Assembly: GCA_040753795.1 (NCBI GenBank)
Contig: JBFMDX010000007.1
Coordinates: 62,001-126,000, forward strand
DNA: 64,000 nt
Reading direction: 5' to 3'
From: Thermodesulfobacteriota bacterium
GTDB taxonomy: Bacteria; Desulfobacterota; Desulfobacteria; Desulfobacterales; Desulfosudaceae
Shown here: one piece after another, positions 33,674 through 42,160 of the stretch
How the letters are laid out: each line of letters opens with the position of its first letter
How positions within the stretch are numbered: position 1 is the first letter of the stretch
The notes under the pieces: model-generated
What the model was told of the DNA's origin: nothing
Databases searched by the model: none
Seen by the model: the letters and a program-made list of their open reading frames with translations, nothing else
Translations under genes and position numbers: made by a program

Positions 33674-34270
33674 TCATGTCCTCCCGGCAGCGGAATCCCG
33701 GCGCCTGAATAATTCCCTTAAGCTCTGCAGCTCCAGCATGAGAAACCCGGCGTGGAGATAAGCCGCGAAGAGCCACAGCGGAACGTTGAAGATGTCGGTG
33801 TAATGGTAGTCAAAGTAGCCGAGCTTGGATGTGGCCCCTTCCCAGAAGCAGCCCAGAAAGCCCATGAGCAGGCCGGCTTTGATCGCCGTTGCCCGGTGCT
33901 CGCGCTCAAACAGGATGCGCCCTGTCCAGACCGCCAGGACGATCCAGAAGTAGACCATCGGATGCGAATTTCCCATTACCCCTGATCCGTAATACGCCAG
34001 GGTACACACGATGATATTGATCGCCAGGGCAAGATAACCTGGATTCTGCTTCCATGAAGCGGCCAATGGCCGGGTGGCCAGGAAAAAGCCGGCAGTGGCA
34101 CAGAAGAAGATGGGGAACGTCCACAGGGACTGGCCCTTGAAAATGACGTCCAGGGGCCTGGCGTAATAAATGAGAATATTGTTGTCGATGTGAAAGAACT
34201 TATCACAGAGGGTAAACCAGGCGGCGGCGCCGATGATGCCGCCTGCCGTAAGCATATTGTGCCGTTTCAT
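33674..34270 (-). CDS. Integral membrane protein, unknown function
   Basis: 198 residues with about six hydrophobic segments (AGGIIGAAAWFTL; LWTFPIFFCATAGFFLA; LALAINIIVCTLAYY; MVYFWIVLAVWTGRILF; AGLLMGFLGCFWEG; VPLWLFAAYLHAGFLMLEL) and a basic C-terminal tail. I recognise no family or catalytic motif. It starts just four bases after the aldo/keto-reductase-like gene's upstream end on the same strand, so the two are probably transcribed together, membrane gene first. ATG at 34270 is preceded by AGAGAGG. Confidence 0.72.
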   Translation of the reverse strand: MKRHNMLTAGGIIGAAAWFTLCDKFFHIDNNILIYYARPLDVIFKGQSLWTFPIFFCATAGFFLATRPLAASWKQNPGYLALAINIIVCTLAYYGSGVMGNSHPMVYFWIVLAVWTGRILFEREHRATAIKAGLLMGFLGCFWEGATSKLGYFDYHYTDIFNVPLWLFAAYLHAGFLMLELQSLRELFRRRDSAAGRT

Positions 34271-34369
34271 CCAGCCTCTCTTTCATGGACGCTTCAAAGG
34301 ATTGCCGTTTGGCCCGAAGGCGGCGTGTGCTCAGATTGTAATCCGGATCCGGCTACCGGTATTCAGAAA

Positions 34370-34753
34370 CTACTCATCCTCGTCCCCGGCCAGCGCCTGG
34401 CGCTGCATGGCGTCAAGATACCGGTCCATCTCGGCGATGTTTTCAAATATCTGCACGGAAGGCATGGCGTTGATGATTTCAAACACCTTTTTGATCTGGG
34501 GCTGCAGGTTGACCAGCACGAGTTCGCCCTTGATGGTGTTGAGGGCTTTTAAGGCAGCCAGTATGACGCGGATACCCATGCTGCTTATGTAATCGACACC
34601 GGTCATATCCAGCACGACCTTGACAGGCGACTTTTTTATGACGCGCTGGGTTTCTTTTTCCAGAACAGGGTAGGTGTCGTAGCTAATGGGTCCCACAGGA
34701 GCTATGATATAAACGTCTTTGACTGGGTTGATGGTCTTGATTTTAAGCGACAT
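34370..34753 (-). CDS. STAS-domain protein (anti-sigma factor antagonist type)
   Basis: 127 residues from ATG at 34753, six bases after AAGGAG; longer frames lack a ribosome site. The STAS fold is seen in VYIIAPVGPISYDTYPVLEK, VVLDMTGVDYISSMGIRVIL and ELVLVNLQPQIKKVFEI. The serine that is phosphorylated in SpoIIAA-like antagonists would be one of the pair in DYISSMG. Such proteins switch partners between phosphorylated and free forms. No RsbW-type kinase or PP2C phosphatase gene is nearby, so its partner is elsewhere. Confidence 0.88.
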   Translation of the reverse strand: MSLKIKTINPVKDVYIIAPVGPISYDTYPVLEKETQRVIKKSPVKVVLDMTGVDYISSMGIRVILAALKALNTIKGELVLVNLQPQIKKVFEIINAMPSVQIFENIAEMDRYLDAMQRQALAGDEDE

Positions 34754-34810
34754 ATGCTCTCCTTGATCACGCTTCCGAGTTGAAAGCGGCCTGGTTATTA
34801 TTTTCAATTC

Positions 34811-35674
34811 TCAAGCCAGCGGCGCGTTAGCGTTAATCTTCGCGCCCCGGTCGTGAACGTCAACGATAGTCTTCAGCGCGCCGATCTTTGCGGGCGGGCC
34901 GAACGCCCTGATCAGTTCGCACACCTTGAATTCAGCGTCGCGTCGGGTGTAGTCGGCCTCCCACTGCCGGAAGACGGCTTCCTCTTTGGGGCTATCCCAG
35001 GGAAAAGCGCTGGGCGGGCGGGGAATGCCGCAGCGCCATGGCTTAACGGTCAGCCGGGCGCGGAAGCATTCCTGCTTCTGAGTGAGCCGGACATACAGGG
35101 GGTCGGCTTCCAGTTCAGCGAGGATGGCGGCGGTTTCTTCAGAGGCGGGATCGTACAGCCGGTCCGTGAACAGCAGGCGGAGGCCCTCTTTGGTGCGGTA
35201 AAGTCGGAAACCGCGGCCGGGGTTGCGGCCGGCCCACGCTTCCACCTTGCGGATCCCGGCTACATTGGAACCCGGCGCCTCCACCTGACCTCTCCTGCGC
35301 CTGAAAGCCCAAACGATATTCGACAGCAGGCCGGACAGGGACGGCTTTGGAAAGTCCACATCAACAAAAAGGGCATTGGCGCAGTTTAAGACCAGGGCGC
35401 CGTACCGGTTGCGCGTTATAACCGCAACCGGCTCACCAGCATCTTTGATCTCCTCGATGATCTCCTCCTTGATGGGCCGGTCGTGGTATTCGTAGAAATC
35501 CGGTTTCTGCCCGGCGGAGAAGAGCTCGAAAATCCGCTTCACCCGCGCCGACGCCTGGTTCCTGGCCTCCAGAAGCGACGAAAACGACCAGCCGCAGGCG
35601 ACATACTGCCGGAAATCCCCCTGCCGGTCTCTTCCCTCGTATCGCGCCCTGGCCCAGTATGGTGGAATCTTCAT
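34811..35674 (-). CDS. Conserved hypothetical protein with VDVDFP segment
   Basis: 287 residues from ATG at 35674, which has GGAG six bases upstream; a second ATG at 35686 is possible. The N-terminus MKIPPYWARARYEGRDRQGD and the strings LVLNCANALFVDVDFPKPSL, GFRLYRTKEGLRLLFTDRLY and CFRARLTVKPWRCGIPRPP look like a compact globular enzyme or nucleic-acid protein, rich in Arg. I do not recognise the family, although similar proteins occur in other bacteria. The acidic VDVD and two invariant-looking arginine motifs would be the first residues to test. It is 57 bp upstream of the STAS gene on the same strand. Confidence 0.75.
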   Translation of the reverse strand: MKIPPYWARARYEGRDRQGDFRQYVACGWSFSSLLEARNQASARVKRIFELFSAGQKPDFYEYHDRPIKEEIIEEIKDAGEPVAVITRNRYGALVLNCANALFVDVDFPKPSLSGLLSNIVWAFRRRRGQVEAPGSNVAGIRKVEAWAGRNPGRGFRLYRTKEGLRLLFTDRLYDPASEETAAILAELEADPLYVRLTQKQECFRARLTVKPWRCGIPRPPSAFPWDSPKEEAVFRQWEADYTRRDAEFKVCELIRAFGPPAKIGALKTIVDVHDRGAKINANAPLA

Positions 35675-35796
35675 GTCGTGCTCCATGCGAAGAATTTACA
35701 TAACCTGCGCGGGTGGCCCCCGCCCCGCTTTGGCGGGGTTACCGGGGCCCCGGTCAAATTCTTGAAAACAGCCAGGCAGACCTCTTGCCCTTCGGG

Positions 35797-35818
35797 CACG
35801 GGCAACCAGTTGCCCGTG
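35797..35818 (-). terminator. Hairpin after the SMP-30-like gene
   Basis: CACGGGCAA and TTGCCCGTG with a four-base loop start immediately after the stop codon of the minus-strand gene. There is no U-tract. A second GC-rich hairpin lies at about 35730-35760. Confidence 0.45.
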
Positions 35819-36703
35819 TCACCCCTTAACAGGTCGTGTCACCCCGTCAGGCAGTATCTCATAGATCAGCCCGTTTAATGTGTTTGATACAAATACGTTG
35901 TCCTTGGAATCAATGGCTATATTATCGATACCAATACAGCCGACATCCGCTACCAGTTCTTTGGCGCCGGTTGCAGGTTCTATTTTCCAGATATTGCCCA
36001 GAAATGTGGATGCATACATTTCCCCTTTTGAATTGAATTTAATACCTGCCACCGTCGGTAAACCCGTAGCCACCGTTTTAATATCGCATTCAAGGTCAGT
36101 TGTCGCCGGATTGTCGGCATCAACATTGGTGGAAATAATCTTTCCGGCAAGGTTTAAGGCTGTATATAAACGGCCGTCCGGCCCGAAATCCGATCCATTA
36201 AATTGTCCCCGGGGTCCGGAAATAAGACGAGGCGGCCTTTTCAAATCAGGATCGACTTCATATAAAGAATCACCTAAAATTGCCAGTCCGACAAAAACCC
36301 GGCCCTCTTTTGATAGCGCAATTGAGTTTACCCCGATTGCGATATGCTGTTTTGTAACGTCACCGTTGGCTTTACGACGACAAATGTTCCCCTGCAAAAT
36401 GTCCGTATAATATTTGTCGCCATCGGGTGTAACTTCCACATCATCAGGCCCGTCAACACCTTCTTCTTTATCCAGGGTTTCCAGAATCTTTCCGGTTTTG
36501 GTATCCATAACATGAATAGCACCACCCAAAAAGGAGGCAATGTATAGACGGTCATGCCTGTCGAAAAAAATGCCGTTTGCGCCTCCTTTTATTCCGATGG
36601 TCAGATACAGGATGTTTACAACCCCTATTGTCACCAGAATAACCGTAAGCCCAATGAAGACAAAAACAGACATAATGGCGATTCTTATTGGTTTTTTTAA
36701 CAT
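35819..36703 (-). CDS. Membrane-anchored SMP-30/NHL-type beta-propeller protein
   Basis: 294 residues from ATG at 36703; a TTG at 36739 would overlap the upstream gene by four bases and add 12 residues. One N-terminal membrane helix (IMSVFVFIGLTVILVTIGVV) is followed by repeated propeller strands: GIFFDRHDRLYIASFLGGAI, DVEVTPDGDKYYTD, SIALSKEGRVFVGLA, NGSDFGPDGRLYTALNLAG, IKFNSKGEMYASTFLGNIW and NIAIDSKDNVFVSNTLNGLI. The pattern resembles SMP-30/gluconolactonase and NHL proteins, which act as lactonases or binding proteins. The catalytic Asp/Glu of true lactonases cannot be assigned. Lower GC than most neighbours, like the next two genes. Confidence 0.8.
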   Translation of the reverse strand: MLKKPIRIAIMSVFVFIGLTVILVTIGVVNILYLTIGIKGGANGIFFDRHDRLYIASFLGGAIHVMDTKTGKILETLDKEEGVDGPDDVEVTPDGDKYYTDILQGNICRRKANGDVTKQHIAIGVNSIALSKEGRVFVGLAILGDSLYEVDPDLKRPPRLISGPRGQFNGSDFGPDGRLYTALNLAGKIISTNVDADNPATTDLECDIKTVATGLPTVAGIKFNSKGEMYASTFLGNIWKIEPATGAKELVADVGCIGIDNIAIDSKDNVFVSNTLNGLIYEILPDGVTRPVKG

Positions 36704-36735
36704 GCTGTTTTCTCTTGCTGCTGATATGTCTAAGG

Positions 36736-37725
36736 TCAAAGCAAATTGTTCCTGACCCAGGCATAAAAACGTTGCAGCCCTTCTTCACGCGAAATCTTTG
36801 GCTCATAACCCAAATCGGAACGGGCACGATCTATGGAATAGCTGTGATTTTTTGCGAGTTCGGCAGCGGAATAACGGGTAATGGTCGGCTCGCCGGCTAA
36901 CTTCAGCGCTGTCCATAGTGCCTCTTGAGCGGCGCCAAGGGCATACGCAAGCGGGTAAGGAATTCTGGCTCTGATTGGTGGCAAACCCAAATCGTTAATA
37001 ATACGTCTTAAAAAATCCCACAGATTGACGGTGTCTTTATCCGTCACAAAATAGGCCTTACCCGGTGCTCTATCAGCGGTGGCCGCCAGTATCAGGGCAT
37101 CGGCACCGTTTTCAACATAAAGCGTACTGATGATATTGGTCCCGTCTCCTACCTGAACGAGACGGCGAGATTTGGCCCTCTCGATAATGCGCGGAAACAG
37201 GGTGCGGTCTCTTGGCCCCCAGATCGCATGTGGTCTGATCGCGACGGTTTCAATGTCTTTACCATTAGCCGCCAGGACGCGCTTTTCGCTTTCAGCTTTG
37301 GTCGCGGAATAATAGTTCAGAAACTTTTTCGGGTAGGGAAGCGTCTCGTCAGCGTTGAAGTGGTCACTGCCATCAAAAACAGCAGAGGGAGAACTGACAT
37401 GCACCAGGCGCTTGACGCCCGACTTTTTACAACCCGCTATTACATTTTCGACAAGTTCGACGTTGATCGACCAGAACCGTTTCCATGGACCGAGGGGTGC
37501 GGCCAGGGCGGCGGGATTAAAGACAACATCCATGCCCTCGCAGGTCCGCGCGGCAAGGTCTGGATCGCATAAATCCCCGGGTATAATTTCCACATCCAGG
37601 CCTTCCAGTCGCTGGACATCCCGCCCCGGAAGCTCAACCGCCCGGACAAAGTGTCCGGCGGTTACCAGTTTATCGATCAAGTGCCCGGCCAGAAAACCAC
37701 CTCCGCCTGTAACCATTGCTTTCAT
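36736..37725 (-). CDS. NAD-dependent epimerase/dehydratase (3-beta-HSD-like SDR)
   Basis: 329 residues from ATG at 37725 with AAGGGTG upstream. Nucleotide-binding motif MVTGGGGFLAGHL, DVVFNPAALAAP, catalytic YSATK (in FLNYYSATKAESEK) and VAIRPHAIWGPRD are those of extended SDRs related to 3-beta-hydroxysteroid dehydrogenase and NSDHL. They oxidise a hydroxyl next to a carboxyl or epimerise sugar nucleotides; the lipid-like substrate class is a guess. It is coupled to the downstream propeller gene (stop at 36736, putative TTG at 36739). Confidence 0.87.
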   Translation of the reverse strand: MKAMVTGGGGFLAGHLIDKLVTAGHFVRAVELPGRDVQRLEGLDVEIIPGDLCDPDLAARTCEGMDVVFNPAALAAPLGPWKRFWSINVELVENVIAGCKKSGVKRLVHVSSPSAVFDGSDHFNADETLPYPKKFLNYYSATKAESEKRVLAANGKDIETVAIRPHAIWGPRDRTLFPRIIERAKSRRLVQVGDGTNIISTLYVENGADALILAATADRAPGKAYFVTDKDTVNLWDFLRRIINDLGLPPIRARIPYPLAYALGAAQEALWTALKLAGEPTITRYSAAELAKNHSYSIDRARSDLGYEPKISREEGLQRFYAWVRNNLL

Positions 37726-37777
37726 ATTGGGCACCCTTCTCTTATGCAAATCTGAATGAGAAATGATCAATCAGGAA

Positions 37778-38143
37778 TTACGAATTAGAAATTTTGGACT
37801 TTGTGGTTCGGATTATGGAGCCGGAAAGCCTGAGAAGCTCGTTACACTCTTCGATCACTGAATCAGCGTGTTCGGCACCAATAATGTCTGAATCACGGAG
37901 CGACCGCAGCCAGTAATGCGTTTCGCGGGCTTCCTTGTAGGCAATGCTCATCTTAGAGAGAAAGTCCTTCTTTGACTGACCGCCGATGGCCTCTTCAATA
38001 TTCGCACCAATCGACGTACCGCTGCGCACCATCTGTTTCGAAAGAACAAACTCCCTCTTTTCATCGCATAGATATCGATACAGCTTCACGATCCGCAAAG
38101 CAAACGCGTAAGCTTTTGTCTGTACTGGATTGTCGGTCTTCAT
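37778..38143 (-). CDS. Four-helix bundle protein (23S rRNA intervening sequence family)
   Basis: 121 residues of the TIGR02436 family: TKAYAFALRIVKLYRYL, FVLSKQMVRSGTSIGANIEE, KDFLSKMSIAYKEARETHYW and SVIEECNELLRLSGSIIRT. Members form pentameric four-helix bundles and are often encoded in mobile or intervening sequences; their role is unknown. It is embedded in AT-rich spacer with heptamer repeats, frequent surroundings for this family. The C-terminus SKISNS overlaps such repeat-like sequence. Confidence 0.9.
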   Translation of the reverse strand: MKTDNPVQTKAYAFALRIVKLYRYLCDEKREFVLSKQMVRSGTSIGANIEEAIGGQSKKDFLSKMSIAYKEARETHYWLRSLRDSDIIGAEHADSVIEECNELLRLSGSIIRTTKSKISNS

Positions 38144-38169
38144 CCCTGATCCCTCCTCCCCAAATCTCC

Positions 38170-38223
38170 ATTCCTAATTCCTAATTCCTAATTTTTAATT
38201 CTCCATTCTTAATTCTTAATTCC
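38170..38223. repeat. Tandem AT-rich heptamer repeat (ATTCCTA/ATTCTTA)
   Basis: About seven and a half units of seven bases: ATTCCTA three times, ATTTTTA, ATTCTCC, ATTCTTA twice and a partial. It spans the end of the hipA-type gene, whose last codons read through it. A looser version is at 37774-37795. Confidence 0.8.
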
Positions 38224-39503
38224 CTTTGTATTTTATCCCGCTGCTCCGGAATCACGCGCGACTCTTCCGCATAGTCTTGCCATCGCGCGACGACAGCCCT
38301 CACCTCATTTATGATCGTTTCCGCACGCCCGCGCTTCATTGAAGCGCTCCTGGCACACGCCTTGAAATCCTCCAGCGCAAACTCACTCCGCTTGCCGTTC
38401 ATCGTCATTTGATGGCTCGACGTCCATTTTCCGCTTGGTTGATAGCTGTAGGTCATGTCGAACGCGGGCGAGAGAGACCAGTTTCCCGACCGGTCCATCA
38501 GGAAAGCAATATTTTTTACGTGGTCATCCTGGTTGCGGGCCACGATATTGAATACCATCCGCCGGAACTGCTCCTCGACGGCGGCCATGGGCAGGCCCAG
38601 CCGGCGGATGACCTGCAACGCCTGCTCGTAGCCGTATTCGCCCGCCTGGTTGAAATCATAATGCGCCATACCGCAAAGCGACAGCATGTGCAGCTTGCCG
38701 CCGCCATCCAGCCGGTCGAACCGCCTGGTCATGAAATGACGGCGCCCGTTCTCCTCAAACAGGCGGCACGGACTCATGGTGATTCCCGCGTCTGTCGCCA
38801 TCCGGTAATAAGCATGCTCAATGGCGCCGTATCCCCTGGGGTCCTCCAGCTCCTTGTCCTTGTTGCCGCTGACCCCGTCAAACTTCATCAGCCAGTATTC
38901 AAACCCGCTGCCCGCCTTCACCTGCCCGGAGCGGACTTCGTTCGTTTTCGGATTCCAGGCAATCACCGCCTTGGCCCGCGCTCCGCCCGCGGAAGTGCCG
39001 ACCCGCAGGATGTCCCGCAACGCCGTTTCCTTCCCCTCTTTGTCGAGCCATCCCCGCAGGTTGTTGCGGTGGGTCAACACCTCCGAAGCCAGCTTTACCA
39101 GTTGGTCGACTTCGATACGGAAGGCGCCGGGTCCTCCCAACCGGGTTGCCGGCGCATACTCCAGCGCGCCCATGCCGCGCGTACCCGTATAGCAGAGTCG
39201 CTCCACCGCGTTGAACGATTCCGGCCCGCGCCCGGACCGGGCCAGCCAGGCATCGATCAAGGCATTGCCGAATCGGTCCGGCAGAGAATCCGCCAGAAGT
39301 CCCGGAAGACCGTGGAAGGTTTCCGGTCGCAGCGACGGGAAGGAGTAGAGCCGGCTGGATAGCGGCATCATCAGCGGGGCCACCTCGATACCGCTGCTGA
39401 TAAACGCCGGGTCGTATTCAAACGTCGCGGCCGCGGCGTTGTCTGCCAGCGCCACCGCGCCGATCGTGCGTCCCCACAGGTTGACTTTTGCCGTTGTGCT
39501 CAC
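38181..39503 (-). CDS. hipA: HipA-family Ser/Thr kinase toxin
   Basis: 440 residues. HipA kinase motifs are present: GTSAGGARAKAVIAW (nucleotide loop), YWLMKFDG, FNIVARNQDDHVKNIAFL (catalytic loop with Asp and Asn) and FDMTYSY (metal-binding Asp). HipA in E. coli phosphorylates glutamyl-tRNA synthetase and causes growth arrest; targets of other members differ. It overlaps the HTH antitoxin gene by four bases (39500-39503). The final residues RIKNGELKIRN are encoded by the heptamer repeat, so the native C-terminus has probably been replaced by repeat sequence. The core looks intact. Confidence 0.93.
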   Translation of the reverse strand: MSTTAKVNLWGRTIGAVALADNAAAATFEYDPAFISSGIEVAPLMMPLSSRLYSFPSLRPETFHGLPGLLADSLPDRFGNALIDAWLARSGRGPESFNAVERLCYTGTRGMGALEYAPATRLGGPGAFRIEVDQLVKLASEVLTHRNNLRGWLDKEGKETALRDILRVGTSAGGARAKAVIAWNPKTNEVRSGQVKAGSGFEYWLMKFDGVSGNKDKELEDPRGYGAIEHAYYRMATDAGITMSPCRLFEENGRRHFMTRRFDRLDGGGKLHMLSLCGMAHYDFNQAGEYGYEQALQVIRRLGLPMAAVEEQFRRMVFNIVARNQDDHVKNIAFLMDRSGNWSLSPAFDMTYSYQPSGKWTSSHQMTMNGKRSEFALEDFKACARSASMKRGRAETIINEVRAVVARWQDYAEESRVIPEQRDKIQRELRIKNGELKIRN

Positions 39504-39847
39504 GTTTCGTCACCCCATTGCCACGGCCCCGCATCCGTGGACTTCCGCTTGCCGCTGGCCCGCTTCCGAGCCTTGCCTTTCAGTTTGATCAAATCCATGG
39601 GCCGCGGTCCGGCCTCGGGCACCAGTATTTCCAGCCGATCCAACAGCTCCAGTACCCGCAGAATCCGGATCATCGTGGACATCTGCGTCGTGGCCCCGGC
39701 CTCTATGCGCTCCACGGTCCGCTTTGACACGCCCGCCTGCTCCGCCAGCATCTCCTGGGTAAGCTGAAGTTCCAGCCGGCGCTGGGCCAGGCGCCCGCCC
39801 AGCTCCGCCAGAATCGCCTCGTCCGTCAATAATCCTTCAATCTTCAT
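39500..39847 (-). CDS. hipB: HipB-like XRE-family antitoxin
   Basis: 115 residues from ATG at 39847, eight bases after AGGAG; a GTG three codons upstream overlaps the ribosome site. The helix-turn-helix is LTQEMLAEQAGVSKRTVERIEAG, typical of Xre/Cro. The last 25 residues are basic and flexible (LKGKARKRASGKRKS), longer than in E. coli HipB. It binds DNA as a dimer to repress the hip operon and neutralises HipA. Operator-like dyads lie just upstream. Confidence 0.92.
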   Translation of the reverse strand: MKIEGLLTDEAILAELGGRLAQRRLELQLTQEMLAEQAGVSKRTVERIEAGATTQMSTMIRILRVLELLDRLEILVPEAGPRPMDLIKLKGKARKRASGKRKSTDAGPWQWGDET

Positions 39848-39876
39848 CCAAAACACTCCTTTAATAGGAGCTCATA

Positions 39877-39896
39877 TATCGTAAATTATGACGATA
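39877..39896. promoter_or_regulatory. Operator-like palindrome upstream of hipB
   Basis: TATCGT and ACGATA arms with an eight-base centre. It sits 30 bp before the hipB start, where a HipB dimer would be expected to bind. Confidence 0.5.
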
Positions 39897-39929
39897 TGCA
39901 ATAATATTTTCTTTTTTTTCGTCATAAAC

Positions 39930-39957
39930 GACGACTTGCATAATCTATTATGTCGTC
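39930..39957. promoter_or_regulatory. Second operator-like dyad upstream of hipB
   Basis: GACGAC...CATAAT and ATTATG...CGTC arms form an imperfect dyad. GTCATAAACGAC just before it at 39921-39932 repeats the motif. The 458-bp gap 39848-40305 otherwise contains no gene I can support. Confidence 0.42.
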
Positions 39958-40305
39958 AAAGAGAAGCGATAACGAAGGGCGGGTTTTCCCGGGCAATAGC
40001 CCGCATGTGGGTGGTGAAGCCTTCATCGATCTTGTCCGCGAGCTAACGGATGAAGGACCAGGCCGGCTGCATAATAAGTGGAAAGTTGAGAGGCCAGCCA
40101 TTGCGGCCAACCCCACCCCCATGAATTGAACGAAAATTTATCGCATTTGGCCGTTGGTGTCAATTTTTCGGCCCTATGATTTCAATAATGGAGGAAGGCT
40201 CCCCTGCGAGGTCGCTGGATTCATCGGCCGGCGGGCATTGAATGCGGGCAGCGGGTGTGATATCGTAACCCCGTATTTAGAACATCAATCTGCCGGCCAA
40301 AAACC

Positions 40306-41259
40306 ATGAACGAAAACCCGATTGCCCTGGAAAAGGAACACCCGCCTACCGACGACCCTTTCTGGCAGGAGTCCTGGTATTTTAATTTCGCCGACGCCCA
40401 GCGGAACGTGTACGGCCTGACCCGCATCGGCTATCGGCCGTCCCGGAACCGGGCCGACGGCCTGCTGCTGGCTTCAGTCAACGGCAAGCCGGCCCTGCTT
40501 TACCCGGCCCTGGGCAGAAAGCTCTCGTCCCCGGCCGTGGCCATCCGGCCGCCGCACCAGCTCCGCACGGGCGGGCTCTGTTTTGTCTGCCGTTCGCCCA
40601 TGGAGGAGTGGCGGCTGTCGTTGAAAACCCGGCGGGTGGACCTGGACCTGACCTATGCGGCCGAAACGCCGCCCTACTTCTACCCGGAGGTCGCCATGGA
40701 GACGGGACCGTCCGCCGCGGCCAGCCACTATGAACAGGCCGGCCGGATATCCGGCCGGATCCGTTTCGGCCGGACGGACCTGTCTATCAGCGGCCGGGGG
40801 CAGCGGGACCACAGCTGGGGCCCACGGCACTGGGCCGGGGTGGGTTCCTGGACCTGGATCAGCGCCCAGTTCGAATCCGGCTGGGCGTTTAATTACTGGC
40901 GCCTGGGTTCCGGCCCGCCGGCCGCGACCTGCGGGTTTGTGGCCGACGCCGGCAGCACCCGGGACCTGGTCGGCGCAAATATCGAGTGGCAGGGCGATCC
41001 CCTGGGAAGAAAGCCTTCCGGCGCCCGGATGGAAATCGTTCCCGCGGGCGGACCGGCCAGAACGGTGACGCTTACCGCCGCCGCCTGGTGGCCGCTGTAC
41101 AAGGACGGCGCCATGATCACCGAGACCTTCGGCGCCTGTACGTGTGACGGTGAGAAAGGCGTAGGGGTGATAGAACGCCTTTTTATCCCCCGGCTGGGGC
41201 CCCTGGCCCTGATCCCGCATGTGCCGAGAATGGCGGCCATGGCGCTTTACAGCATGTAG
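40306..41259 (+). CDS. CrtC/AttH-like lipocalin-fold protein (DUF7064/7065 type)
   Basis: 317 residues. The diagnostic string is GRGQRDHSWGPRHWAGVGSW, seen in proteins related to hydroxyneurosporene synthase (CrtC) and AttH. The rest is beta-rich (GLTRIGYRPSRNRADGLLLA; WYFNFADAQRNVYG) and matches a double lipocalin-like barrel for a hydrophobic ligand. No signal peptide. Relatives are found near SDR and lipid or steroid catabolism genes; their activity is unknown. No strong ribosome site precedes ATG at 40306. It is followed by a TetR gene. Confidence 0.78.
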   Translation: MNENPIALEKEHPPTDDPFWQESWYFNFADAQRNVYGLTRIGYRPSRNRADGLLLASVNGKPALLYPALGRKLSSPAVAIRPPHQLRTGGLCFVCRSPMEEWRLSLKTRRVDLDLTYAAETPPYFYPEVAMETGPSAAASHYEQAGRISGRIRFGRTDLSISGRGQRDHSWGPRHWAGVGSWTWISAQFESGWAFNYWRLGSGPPAATCGFVADAGSTRDLVGANIEWQGDPLGRKPSGARMEIVPAGGPARTVTLTAAAWWPLYKDGAMITETFGACTCDGEKGVGVIERLFIPRLGPLALIPHVPRMAAMALYSM

Positions 41260-41300
41260 GGGGGTGCCGGCAGGGGCACGGCGCGCCGTGCCGTGCTTCT

Positions 41301-41318
41301 GGAAGGCTAAAGCCTTCC
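41301..41318. repeat. REP-like palindrome, copy 2
   Basis: GGAAGGCTAAAGCCTTCC with the flanking GCAGGGGCACGGCGCGCCG that also precedes copy 1. It lies in the 259-bp gap between the CrtC-like and TetR genes. Confidence 0.6.
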
Positions 41319-41518
41319 CCTACATTGGCCCGGACATTTGCCGCCGGCGGCACCGTGGGGAACGCGCGGAATCGGACGGAGACGGTTGACACGGATCAAG
41401 CCTTTTTGTTATTGCTTCTAAGAGGAATTACCCCTGTTGGTCGCCATGTCATTTCGACCAAAAGGAGAAATCTCTTTTTTCAAGAAATACCCTGCGGATA
41501 ACTTTTGGATATGAATTG

Positions 41519-42127
41519 ATGCCCGGAGAAAAGCTCACTAAACGGAAACTTCAGGGAAGAGAAACCCGCCAGAAACTCTTCGAGACGTCGCTGGCGCTTT
41601 TTAACGAGCGCGGCTATGAAAACGTCACCATCGACGATATCTGCGAGAGAATAGGCGTTTCCAAGGGCGCCTTTTACACCCACTTCAAGTCAAAAGACCA
41701 GGTCATTGTCGAAAATTTCATGTATCTTGACGCCAGTTACGATGAAGTCCTGGCGGATTCTAAAAAGGCCAAAAGCGTTTTCGATAAGATGTATGCCTTT
41801 CAACTGTATGCCATGCGCAAGCTGGAGGAGATCGGGTGGAAGGCGGTTAAGCTGGTGTATCACGTGGAAACCGGCGCGGGTAAAAACAAATCGTTCCTGA
41901 CCTCGAAGAGTTTCAGCCTCTACAAGATCATCCTCTCTTTAGTAAAGGAAGGGCAGAAAAGCGGCGATATCCGCAAAGACCAGAGCGCCGACACCATCAC
42001 GGAAACACTGGTGCAGTTGTACCGGGGCGTTATCTTCGACTGGTGCCTGAACAACGGGGCCTACAGCCTGGTTGAGGCGGCCAACAGCAAGGCGCTGTTT
42101 GTCTTTGAGGGGATACGAACACGATAA
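41519..42127 (+). CDS. TetR-family transcriptional regulator
   Basis: 202 residues. HTH: VTIDDICERIGVSKGAFYTHFKSKDQVI. The ligand domain includes KMYAFQLYAMRKLEEIGWKAVKLVYHVE and ends VFEGIRTR. It is placed between a CrtC-like gene and an oppositely directed hydrolase/SDR pair, which are plausible targets. ATG at 41519 has only a poor ribosome site. An AAAGGAGAAA is 50 bp further upstream. Confidence 0.9.
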   Translation: MPGEKLTKRKLQGRETRQKLFETSLALFNERGYENVTIDDICERIGVSKGAFYTHFKSKDQVIVENFMYLDASYDEVLADSKKAKSVFDKMYAFQLYAMRKLEEIGWKAVKLVYHVETGAGKNKSFLTSKSFSLYKIILSLVKEGQKSGDIRKDQSADTITETLVQLYRGVIFDWCLNNGAYSLVEAANSKALFVFEGIRTR

Positions 42128-42128
42128 C

Positions 42129-42157
42129 CGATGGGGCGACCGCCGGTCGCCCCATCG
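42129..42157. terminator. 13-bp perfect hairpin after the TetR gene
   Basis: CGATGGGGCGACC and GGTCGCCCCATCG with a GCC loop begin two bases after the stop codon. No U-tract. The same GGCGACC core as the hairpin at 14236-14255 shows it is a dispersed repeat that may also end transcription. Confidence 0.5.
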
Positions 42158-42160
42158 TTG

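Noticed and set aside
36661-36739. TTG at 36739 as the start of the SMP-30-like gene
   Set aside because: It gives a four-base overlap with the upstream stop, but no ribosome site is seen; ATG at 36703 puts the membrane helix at the N-terminus as expected. The overlap remains possible.
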